Assembly: GCA_016125555.1 (NCBI GenBank) | Contig: WGLN01000011.1 | Coordinates: forward strand, 186,001 to 250,000 | Origin: Porphyrobacter sp. | GTDB taxonomy: Bacteria > Pseudomonadota > Alphaproteobacteria > Sphingomonadales > Sphingomonadaceae | Direction: 5' to 3' | DNA length: 64,000 nucleotides | In this document: positions 36,709-43,425 of the stretch, piece after piece | How positions within the stretch are numbered: position 1 is the stretch's first letter | How the letters are laid out: every line of letters begins with the position of its first letter | The notes under the pieces: model-generated | The model's database searches: none | What the model saw: the letters and a program-made list of their open reading frames with translations, nothing else | Told to the model about the DNA's origin: nothing | Translations under genes and position numbers: made by a program

Positions 36709-38094
36709 TTACGCGCCATAGCGCGCGCGGATCGCGTGCCACGCGGCGCGCAGGCCGAGCGCGCGTCCGCCGCGGGCGCGGCCGGGCTTGGCCGACGGGT
36801 TCCAGGCGAAGGTGTCGAAATGCACCCAGTCCAGCCCCTCGCCCACGAAGCGGTCGAGGAACAGGCCCGCCACGCTCGCCCCGGCGAAGGGGTTCTGGGA
36901 CGCATTGGAAAGATCGGCGATGTCGGAGGACAGGTATTCGCGATAGGCCTCGGGGAGCGGCAGGCGCCACGGCGCATCGTCATGCGCCTGTCCGGCGGCG
37001 AGGAAGGCCTCGGCGGTGTCGTCGCTGCGGGCCATCAGCGCGGGCAGGTCCGGCCCGAGCGCCACCCGCGCCGCGCCGGTCAGCGTGGCGAAATCGACGA
37101 TCAGGTCGGGGTTCTCCTCCGAAGCGCGGGTCAGCGCATCGCCGAGGATCAGTCGTCCTTCGGCATCGGTGTTGTGGATCTCCACCGTCAGCCCCTTGCG
37201 GCTGGCGAGCACGTCGCCGGGACGGAAGGCGCTGCCCGCGATCGCGTTCTCGACCGCGGGAACCAGCAGGTGCAGCCGCACCTTCAGCCGCGCATCCATC
37301 ACCAGGCCCGCGAGCGCCAGCGCGTGCGCGGCGCCGCCCATGTCCTTCTTCATCAGCCGCATGCCGCTTGCCGGCTTGATGTCGAGCCCGCCCGAATCGA
37401 AGCACACCCCCTTGCCGACGATGGCGAGCACCGGATCGCCTTCCTTGCCCCAGGTGAGGTGCAGCAGGCGCGGCGCGTGCTCGCGCGCCGCCGCCCGGCC
37501 GACCGCGTGGACCATCGGGTAGCCCTGTTCGAGCGCATCGCCGCGCACGACCGTCAGGTCCGCCCTGTGCGCCTTGGCGAGGCGTTCGCATTCGGCCTCG
37601 AGCGCGGCGGGCCCCATGTCCTCGGCAGGCGTGTTGACGAGATCGCGCACGAGGGATTCGGCCTCGGCCTCGGCGGTGACGGCGTCGATCTGGCCGACCT
37701 GCGCGGTCAGCAGGACGCGCGGGCCTTGCGCCTTGTCCTCGCTGCGATAGCGGGTGAAGCGGTATTGCCCGGTGATCCAGCCGAACATCGCGGGGCCGGC
37801 CTCGGCATCGGCGAGGCGATAGGTGCCCTCGGGCAGGTCCTCGGCAAGCTTGGCGAGGCACCAGCTCGAGAGGCTATCCGGGTCGGCGACGCCGCCGACG
37901 GCGAACCAGGCATCGCCCTCGGGCACGATCGCGACCTGGTAGCCGCCGCCTTCGAACTTCTGCGCGGCGAGCGCGGCGCGCTGTCCGGCGGAAAGGCCCT
38001 TGGCGAAGGCTTCGAAGCTGTCCTTGTTGACGAGGTGGATGGCGATGGCGTCTTCGCCGCGGTCGGGGCGGATCAGGGCTTTGGCTTCACTCAT
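36709..38094 (-). CDS. Leucyl aminopeptidase family protein (M17)
   Basis: Cytosolic di-metal aminopeptidase of 461 residues. The M17 catalytic region is intact: VGKGVCFDSGGLDIKPASGM (metal and catalytic Lys) and the signature NTDAEGRLILGDAL, plus VDFATLTGA. The N-terminal domain is divergent, as in the PepA-like subgroup of alphaproteobacteria. It is divergent from the lipoprotein gene at 38154 and is followed by the SH3 gene in the same direction. Confidence 0.93.
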   Translation of the reverse strand: MSEAKALIRPDRGEDAIAIHLVNKDSFEAFAKGLSAGQRAALAAQKFEGGGYQVAIVPEGDAWFAVGGVADPDSLSSWCLAKLAEDLPEGTYRLADAEAGPAMFGWITGQYRFTRYRSEDKAQGPRVLLTAQVGQIDAVTAEAEAESLVRDLVNTPAEDMGPAALEAECERLAKAHRADLTVVRGDALEQGYPMVHAVGRAAAREHAPRLLHLTWGKEGDPVLAIVGKGVCFDSGGLDIKPASGMRLMKKDMGGAAHALALAGLVMDARLKVRLHLLVPAVENAIAGSAFRPGDVLASRKGLTVEIHNTDAEGRLILGDALTRASEENPDLIVDFATLTGAARVALGPDLPALMARSDDTAEAFLAAGQAHDDAPWRLPLPEAYREYLSSDIADLSNASQNPFAGASVAGLFLDRFVGEGLDWVHFDTFAWNPSAKPGRARGGRALGLRAAWHAIRARYGA

Positions 38095-38153
38095 GCCTGT
38101 TCCATAGTCATGGCAAGAGCGATGTCACCAGCAGATTCGGTGAGGAGCAAGCG

Positions 38154-39053
38154 ATGAGGATCCAACCGATGTTTCACGCGAAACATCCCGAGAAGCGCCT
38201 CGCGCGGGGGGCCAGCCGGGGCCAAAGGCGGTCCAGCGGGGGCCTGGTGCTGCTTGCGGGCCTGCTGCTGGCATCGTGTTCCTCGCCCAGGGACATGGCG
38301 GCGAACACGGCAGCAGCCGAGGCCGCATCGCCCGCCAAGGAAGATGCGCAGCCGGACACCGCTGCACAAGCGGTCGCCTTCGCGGACAATGCCGAAAAGG
38401 ACGGCGGCAGCCGCGAGTTCTCCTACAAGTGGCCGGCCGAGGTCTCGGCGATCCCGGCGCTCTCCGCCTCGTTCACCGATCAGCGCGACCTCGTGCTGCG
38501 CGACCAGAAGGAGGACTGGAACACCGCGCTCGCCGATTTCGCCGGCGAGGACTGCGTGGGCTGCAAGTCCCTGAGCTTCTCGAAGGAATGGAAGGTCGTC
38601 GCCGACCTGCCGCGCTATCTCTCGCTGTCGGCGGAGATCTACGTCTACACCGGCGGCGCGCACGGCAATTCGGGCTTCGACGCGCTGGTGTGGGATCGCA
38701 AGGCGGGCGAGGGGCACGATCCCAAGGCGCTGTTCGTGTCCGAAAAGGCGCTGCAGGATGCGCTCGGCGATCCGTGGTGCAAGGCCCTGAAGGCCGAGCG
38801 GCGCAACAAGGTCGGCGTCGAGGTGACGAGCGCCCCGGACGATCCCTTTGCCGCCTGCCCCCCGATTTCCGACCTCACGCTGCTGCTCGGCTCGTCGGAC
38901 GGCCGGAGCTTCGACCGGATCGGCCTGATCGCCGCGCCCTATGTCGCGGGCTCCTACGCGGAAGGGGCCTACGAGGTGACATTGCCGGTGACGCGCAAGG
39001 TCCTGGAGGCGGTGAAGCCCGATTACAAGGCGGCTTTCGCGCTCGGGACGTAG
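38154..39053 (+). CDS. Lipoprotein with DUF4163/DUF3298-like (PdaC/RsiV-type) domains
   Basis: 299 residues with a long Arg-rich n-region, then the lipoprotein signal GGLVLLAGLLLASC with Cys at about residue 42. The mature part contains a DUF4163-like N-terminal section (FSYKWPAEVSAIPALS) and a DUF3298-like section with YVYTGGAHGNSGFDAL, the motif shared with PdaC and RsiV extracytoplasmic domains; the function is unknown. A GAGGAG ribosome site supports the ATG at 38154. Codons 6-11 (ATG TTT CAC GCG AAA CAT) contain a parS-like sequence. The gene lies between the divergent aminopeptidase and map. Confidence 0.83.
   Translation: MRIQPMFHAKHPEKRLARGASRGQRRSSGGLVLLAGLLLASCSSPRDMAANTAAAEAASPAKEDAQPDTAAQAVAFADNAEKDGGSREFSYKWPAEVSAIPALSASFTDQRDLVLRDQKEDWNTALADFAGEDCVGCKSLSFSKEWKVVADLPRYLSLSAEIYVYTGGAHGNSGFDALVWDRKAGEGHDPKALFVSEKALQDALGDPWCKALKAERRNKVGVEVTSAPDDPFAACPPISDLTLLLGSSDGRSFDRIGLIAAPYVAGSYAEGAYEVTLPVTRKVLEAVKPDYKAAFALGT
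38170..38185. promoter_or_regulatory. parS-like ParB binding site
   Basis: TGTTTCACGCGAAACA matches the widely conserved parS consensus TGTTTCACGTGAAACA at 15 of 16 positions (C instead of T at position 10). The site sits within the first codons of a lipoprotein gene, and intragenic parS copies are common. Confidence 0.6.
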
Positions 39054-39086
39054 CAATTGGCGCGCGCAGTCGCTATGTGAACGCCC

Positions 39087-39911
39087 ATGCACGACTACCA
39101 ACTCGTTGACGGCGACGAGACCGTCTACCGCGACGGCTCGATCAAGCTGCACACCGCCGAAGGCTTCGAAGGCATGAGGAAGGCCGGTCGCCTTGCCGCC
39201 GAAATCCTCGATGCCTGCGCGGACCTGGTGAAGCCCGGCGTCACCACCGGCAGCATCGACGATGCGATCCGGGGGATGATGCTCGATGCCGGCGCGGTGC
39301 CCGCGACATTGGGCTACCGTGGCTATGCGCACTCCTCCTGCATCTCGATCAACCACGTGATCTGCCACGGCATTCCGGGCGAAAAGGTGCTGAAGGACGG
39401 CGACATCCTCAACATCGACGTGACGCCCTTGGTCGACGGCTGGCACGGCGACACCAGCCGCATGTTCTACGCCGGCGAGCCGCCGCTGAAAGCCCGCAAG
39501 CTGGTCGAGGTGACCTATGAATGCCTGATGCTCGGCATCCAGGCGGCGCAGCCCGGCGCGCGGCTGGGCGATATCGGCGCGGCGATCGAGGCGCACGCGG
39601 CGCAATTCCGCTACGGCGTGGTGCGCGAGTTCTGCGGGCACGGCTTGGGCCGGCTGTTCCACGACGCCCCCGAGGTGGTCCACGCCGCCAAGGCCGGGAC
39701 CGGGCCGGAGCTCAAGCCGGGTATGTTCTTCACCATCGAGCCGATGATCAACCTCGGCAAGCCCTGGGCCAAGGTGCTCGGCGACGGCTGGACCGCGGTG
39801 ACCCGCGACAAGAGCCTGTCGGCGCAGTTCGAACACTCGATCGCGATTACCGAGACCGGGAACGAGATCTTCACCAAGAGCCCAACGGGGCGGGACTGCC
39901 CGCCTTACTGA
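39087..39911 (+). CDS. map: Methionine aminopeptidase type I
   Basis: Removes N-terminal Met from nascent proteins. The 274 residues carry the M24 metal ligands: the His region ICHGIPGEKVLKDGDILNID, the two Asp in NIDVT and GWHGDTSRMF, the His of GHGLGRLFHDAP and the Glu of FTIEPMIN and QFEHSIAI. Length is normal for the Map type Ia/b core with a short N-terminal extension. Its stop overlaps the next gene's ATG (TGATG at 39909). Confidence 0.96.
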   Translation: MHDYQLVDGDETVYRDGSIKLHTAEGFEGMRKAGRLAAEILDACADLVKPGVTTGSIDDAIRGMMLDAGAVPATLGYRGYAHSSCISINHVICHGIPGEKVLKDGDILNIDVTPLVDGWHGDTSRMFYAGEPPLKARKLVEVTYECLMLGIQAAQPGARLGDIGAAIEAHAAQFRYGVVREFCGHGLGRLFHDAPEVVHAAKAGTGPELKPGMFFTIEPMINLGKPWAKVLGDGWTAVTRDKSLSAQFEHSIAITETGNEIFTKSPTGRDCPPY

Positions 39912-40399
39912 TGCCGACACCGCAATCGCAACTGGCAAGCCGGATCGCCGAGCAATTCGGCCTTGGTCAGATCCGGTTTCCCTGTGCAGATTGCGTGGTC
40001 CTGGAGGATGGTGAGGTCCTCAAGCTGTTCATTCCCCGCTCCAAGCGCGTGATGATGGGTCATCCGCAGGACAGGATGATCGTTGGTGACCTGATGTTCA
40101 TCCTCGGGCGCAAGCTGGTCCCGCTGCGAGCGCCCTCGAAGAAGTTTGCTCGGCCCGAACATTGTGCGGCCTGTAACCTTGCCAATTTCCCTTGGCTGGT
40201 TCCCTTTAGCTGGCTCTCGGACGAGCCAATTGATGGCCGCTTCCTCGATGGGCTCCATACATTGATCGCGACACTTCCGAACGACGAACGCGGCTGGCAG
40301 GAGCGGTTTGGCGAGAATGTCTTCGAGACACCAGCCCTTGAGACTGTCCGGCAGCTTGTTGAATTCCTCCGGAAAGCTGTTCCGCCTCCCCGGGCTTGA
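39911..40399 (+). CDS. Hypothetical protein with two CxxC pairs; 3' end encoded by the flanking repeat
   Basis: 162 residues, family not recognised. Two CxxC pairs are visible, C25/C28 (PCADC) and C85/C88 (HCAACN), which could form a zinc site. Base composition is visibly less GC-rich than the neighbours, hinting at acquisition. The gene is coupled to map by TGATG. Its last five codons (Pro-Pro-Pro-Arg-Ala) and the stop TGA (40397-40399) are supplied by the left copy of the 32-bp repeat, so the original C-terminus may have been replaced when the repeat arrived. Confidence 0.7.
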   Translation: MPTPQSQLASRIAEQFGLGQIRFPCADCVVLEDGEVLKLFIPRSKRVMMGHPQDRMIVGDLMFILGRKLVPLRAPSKKFARPEHCAACNLANFPWLVPFSWLSDEPIDGRFLDGLHTLIATLPNDERGWQERFGENVFETPALETVRQLVEFLRKAVPPPRA

Positions 40400-40413
40400 C
40401 CCGGGGCCCCGCT
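40382..40413 (+). repeat. Left 32-bp inverted repeat (REP-like palindrome)
   Basis: The 32 bases are identical to the reverse complement of 40740-40771. Within each copy, CCCCGGG and CCCGGGG (40388-40394 and 40400-40406) form a 7-bp stem around CTTGA. The pair brackets the GIY-YIG gene. Confidence 0.95.
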
Positions 40414-40431
40414 TCCTTTCTTTTTTACGGC

Positions 40432-40734
40432 ATGGATCGCGAACGACAGGGCGGCTGGATCTACATCATGGCCGACCGTTATCGCGGCACGATGTATCTC
40501 GGGTCGACCGCCGATCTTGCGTTTCGCGTTTCGCAGCATCGCTCCGGGGAAGGTGCGAAATTCTGCGCCGAATATGGCCTGACCCGGCTGGTCTGGATGG
40601 AACTGCTGCCGACCATGCAGGAGGCCATGGATCAGGAAAAGCGAGTGAAGCGTTGGCGGCGCGAATGGAAATTTGCGCTGATCGAGAAGTGTAATCCCGA
40701 CTGGCGTGATCTTTTCGACGATATGCTGAACTGA
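40432..40734 (+). CDS. GIY-YIG nuclease family protein
   Basis: 100-residue single-domain nuclease. Catalytic features of the GIY-YIG fold are intact: Y11 in WIYIM, Y22 and G24 in MYLGST, R32 in LAFRVSQH, H36, E69 in DQEKRVKRW and N88 in NPDW. It is close in length to the small stand-alone GIY-YIG proteins that occur in many copies in alphaproteobacteria. No good ribosome site precedes the ATG at 40432. An in-frame TTG at 40396 overlaps the preceding stop (TTGA), which would allow coupled initiation from within the repeat. Codon use is less GC-biased than the neighbours. Confidence 0.9.
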   Translation: MDRERQGGWIYIMADRYRGTMYLGSTADLAFRVSQHRSGEGAKFCAEYGLTRLVWMELLPTMQEAMDQEKRVKRWRREWKFALIEKCNPDWRDLFDDMLN

Positions 40735-40739
40735 AGATC

Positions 40740-40771
40740 AGCGGGGCCCCGGGTCAAGCCCGGGGAGGCGG
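40740..40771 (-). repeat. Right 32-bp inverted repeat (REP-like palindrome)
   Basis: Exact reverse complement of 40382-40413. It begins six bases after the nuclease stop and ends 11 bases before the ccmB stop codon. Its own stem (CCCCGGG and CCCGGGG around TCAAG) could also act as a hairpin at the 3' end of the converging ccm transcript. Confidence 0.95.
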
Positions 40772-40782
40772 TTGGTCGGGGC

Positions 40783-41433
40783 CTAATTCTCCCGCGCCGC
40801 CCTGATCGCGGCCCCCGCCGCGAAGGGCGCTATCGCCACCAGTGCGAGGCTGATCGCGGCGACGAAGCCGAGGGTCGCCGCGTCGGACCGCGCGAGGGCG
40901 CCCGCGCCGAAGATCAGGATGGGCAGGGCGAGCGGGATCAGGAGCAGGCCCGACAGCGCCGCTCCTGCGCGCAAGGACGCGGTGAGCGCGGCGATCATCA
41001 ACCCGATCGCGGCCAACCCCGGCGTTCCCGCCAGCAGGCCGAGCAGCAGGATGTCGAAAGTCGCGCCCTCGATCTTGAGCAGCGCGGCCGCCGGGAAGGT
41101 CGCCAGCAGCAGCGGCGGGCCAAAGCTGAGCCAGTGGGCGATGAGGCGGACCGCCATCATCGCTTCTTCCGCCATGCCGCGCAGTTTCAGCTGGTCGAAA
41201 AATCCCAGCTCGATATCGCGCGCCACCAGCCGCTCCAAGGGCAGCACCGCCGCCAAAAGCGCGGCGATCCACACCACGCCGCCGCCGGTCTTCAGCATCA
41301 GGTTGGCATCCGGCCCGACCGCGAAGGGGAACAGCATCGCCACCGCGACGAAGAACACGACCGGAAGCGCCGCGCCGCTGCCGGTGAAGGGGAAGAACTG
41401 CGCCAGATCGCGCTTCAGAAGCGCGGCGATCAC
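40783..41433 (-). CDS. ccmB: Heme exporter CcmB
   Basis: Membrane subunit of the CcmAB(C) ABC complex in cytochrome c maturation system I. 216 residues with about six helices; typical segments are ALLKRDLAQFFPF at the N-terminus and DQLKLRGMAEEAMMAVRLIA. The start is GTG at 41433, overlapping the ccmA stop (GTGA). The gene ends at the right repeat of the GIY-YIG unit. Other ccm genes are not in the window. Confidence 0.93.
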   Translation of the reverse strand: MIAALLKRDLAQFFPFTGSGAALPVVFFVAVAMLFPFAVGPDANLMLKTGGGVVWIAALLAAVLPLERLVARDIELGFFDQLKLRGMAEEAMMAVRLIAHWLSFGPPLLLATFPAAALLKIEGATFDILLLGLLAGTPGLAAIGLMIAALTASLRAGAALSGLLLIPLALPILIFGAGALARSDAATLGFVAAISLALVAIAPFAAGAAIRAAREN

Positions 41434-42044
41434 GCGTCCTCTCCCGCAGGCGCGAAGTCCTCGATCGCGAAGCTGGTCATGCTGTCCACGTCGAGCGGCT
41501 GGTGCGAGGCGATCAGCGCGATGCCCCCTCCCGCGCAATGCTTGCGCACCAGGTCGGTGACCAGCCCCTGCGAGGCGGTGTCGAGGCCCGAAAGCGGCTC
41601 GTCGAGCAGCCACACCTGCGCCCTTTGTCCGAGCAGCCGGGCGAGCGCGGCGCGCTTCCTCTGGCCGGTCGAGAGATAGCGCACCGGCACTTCGGCGAGC
41701 GCGTCGAGCCTGAGGCGCGCCATGATCGCCGCGCTCTCGGCTGCCCCGTCGAGCCCGAACCAGAAGGCCAGCGCACGGCCCAGCGGCAGGTCGGGATCGA
41801 GCCCGGTGCGCTCCTCGAGCAAGGCAAGACTGCCCTCGCGCCGCACCTCTCCGGCGAAGGGCGTGGTCAGCCCGGCAAGCGCGCGGATCAGCGTCGTCTT
41901 GCCCGCCCCGTTGGCGCCGGTGACGTGGCAGGCCGCACCCGCTTCCAGCCGGAAGGAGAGCCGCCGGAACAGCAGCCGCTCGCCGCGGCGGCAGGCGAGA
42001 TTGTCGGCGGCGAGGAACGGCGGCGAGGCTTGCATTGACCCCAT
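41430..42044 (-). CDS. ccmA: Heme ABC exporter ATP-binding protein CcmA
   Basis: ATPase of the Ccm release step for holo-CcmE. 204 residues with Walker A ([12 protein letters not shown]), signature ([15 protein letters not shown]), Walker B ([12 protein letters not shown]) and H-loop (IASHQPL). The ATG at 42044 or a second one at 42035 could be the start. It overlaps ccmB by four bases. It is divergent from the pterin dehydratase gene. Confidence 0.94.
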   Translation of the reverse strand: MGSMQASPPFLAADNLACRRGERLLFRRLSFRLEAGAACHVTGANGAGKTTLIRALAGLTTPFAGEVRREGSLALLEERTGLDPDLPLGRALAFWFGLDGAAESAAIMARLRLDALAEVPVRYLSTGQRKRAALARLLGQRAQVWLLDEPLSGLDTASQGLVTDLVRKHCAGGGIALIASHQPLDVDSMTSFAIEDFAPAGEDA

Positions 42045-42098
42045 GCGTTAGGGAAAAGCGGACAAGCAAACAAGCGACCCCGATTGGAGGAATCCCCC

Positions 42099-42395
42099 AT
42101 GTCCGTCCCCGAACTCACCGAAGCCGAGGTGGCGCGCCTGCTCGCCGATCATCCCGAATGGGAAGTGGCGCGCGAGGGCAAGGCGATCACGCGCACCTTC
42201 CGCTTTGCCGATTTCTCCGAGGCCTGGGGCTTCATGAGCCGTGTCGCCCTGCTCGCCGAGGCGCAGGACCATCACCCGGAGTGGTTCAACGTCTACAACC
42301 GCGTCGAGGTGACGCTGACCACGCATGATGCCGGCGGGCTGTCGGCGCGCGACGCGAAGATGGCGGCGGCGATGGATGGTTTGGTGGTCGGTTGA
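42099..42395 (+). CDS. 4a-hydroxytetrahydrobiopterin dehydratase
   Basis: Pterin-4a-carbinolamine dehydratase (PCD/DCoH fold), regenerating the pterin cofactor. 98 residues with the family signature [19 protein letters not shown] and [20 protein letters not shown] at 42086-42090 supports the ATG at 42099. No phenylalanine hydroxylase gene is in the window, so it may act in molybdopterin or general pterin turnover. The following 155 bases contain only a small GGCCTTCAGGCC hairpin. Confidence 0.93.
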   Translation: MSVPELTEAEVARLLADHPEWEVAREGKAITRTFRFADFSEAWGFMSRVALLAEAQDHHPEWFNVYNRVEVTLTTHDAGGLSARDAKMAAAMDGLVVG

Positions 42396-42550
42396 TCGCG
42401 CTGAATCGGCCCGCAGGGTCGCAAGCGTGCCCGAGACTTCTGGCGCGCGCCCGCAGCGACGCGGCCTTCAGGCCTCAAGTAGCAAAGCGATAGGCCAACA
42501 CAAACGCCGCATGAGCGAGGATGTCGCAGCGCGGATGCGCTGCGGACAAG

Positions 42551-43357
42551 CTATTGCCCCAGCGGCCTGAGGCTGCCGCGCAGCTGCTTCCTGACCTTGC
42601 CCGGCATCCACCGCTTGGCGAAGGCCATGCGCTTCGAGGTCTTGCCGACGAAGTAGTCGAGCTTGTCGCCGTGGACCGCCTCCCACACCGCCTTGGCGAC
42701 CTCTTCCACCGGCGTGATCTCCAGCCCCGCGGCGCGCACGCGGTCGCGGATCTGTTCGTTCGACTTGCGGTTGCCGGTGCCGTCGAGCAGCGGGGTCTCG
42801 ATGAAGCTGGGGCAGACCGAGGCGACCTTGATCCCGTCAGCCGCCCATTCGGCATCGAGGCTTTCGGACACCGCGCGCACCCCGAACTTGGTCGCGCAAT
42901 AGACGCTCATCCCCGCCGACCCCGCGATCCCCGCCGCGCTCGCCATGTTGACGAGGGCCGAGCCGGGAGCGGTTTTCTGGAGGTAGGGATAGGCCGCCTG
43001 CGCGCCGTAGAGCACACCCTTCAAATTGATGTCGAGGCAGCGGTCGATCTCCTCCGGATCGAGTTCGGAAAGCGATCCCCCGGTGCCGATCCCGGCGTTG
43101 TTCACCACCGCGTCGATCCGCGATCCGGCGGCGGTGTGGAAGGCGGCGAGCGCCTCGTCCCAGCCCGCCCGGTCGCGCACGTCGAGGCGGTGCATGTACT
43201 TGAACCCGCCTTCAAGGAGCCCGAGCGTGTCCTCCATGCCTTCGACATTGACGTCGGCAATCCCGACGAACCAGCCGCGCTCCGCGAACAGGCGGGCGGT
43301 GGCGCGCCCGATGCCGGATGCGCCGCCGGTGATGAAGATGCTGCGCCGATCTGCCAT
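42551..43357 (-). CDS. SDR family oxidoreductase
   Basis: Short-chain dehydrogenase of 268 residues. Cofactor motif TGGASGIGRATARLF, NNAGIGTGG, the catalytic Ser in VNMASAAGIAG and the YCATKFG active-site Tyr-Lys are all present. The ATG at 43357 is preceded by GAGAGGGGAT, so the upstream in-frame TTG is not needed. The C-terminal ~40 residues are basic. Substrate unknown. Confidence 0.93.
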   Translation of the reverse strand: MADRRSIFITGGASGIGRATARLFAERGWFVGIADVNVEGMEDTLGLLEGGFKYMHRLDVRDRAGWDEALAAFHTAAGSRIDAVVNNAGIGTGGSLSELDPEEIDRCLDINLKGVLYGAQAAYPYLQKTAPGSALVNMASAAGIAGSAGMSVYCATKFGVRAVSESLDAEWAADGIKVASVCPSFIETPLLDGTGNRKSNEQIRDRVRAAGLEITPVEEVAKAVWEAVHGDKLDYFVGKTSKRMAFAKRWMPGKVRKQLRGSLRPLGQ

Positions 43358-43425
43358 GTGATCCCCTCTCAATTGCGTTTTGCAACCTGCCTAGAGCGGG
43401 AAAAGGCGCTTGTCAGCAGGTCAAA

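Larger units (their letters stand above)
40382..40771 (+). mobile_element. Candidate minimal element: GIY-YIG nuclease gene between inverted REP-like repeats
   Basis: A 390-bp unit with a perfect 32-bp inverted repeat at both ends and a single complete nuclease gene inside. No transposase and no clear target-site duplication were seen. The layout resembles REP/RAYT units, where a single-copy nuclease is flanked by inverted REP sequences, but the enzyme is of a different family. Whether it moves, or has been mobilised in the past, is an inference. Confidence 0.55.

Noticed and set aside
40372..40781. Target-site duplication around the GIY-YIG unit
   Set aside because: The outer flanks (GCTGTT and TTGGTC) share at most two bases, too short to call a duplication.
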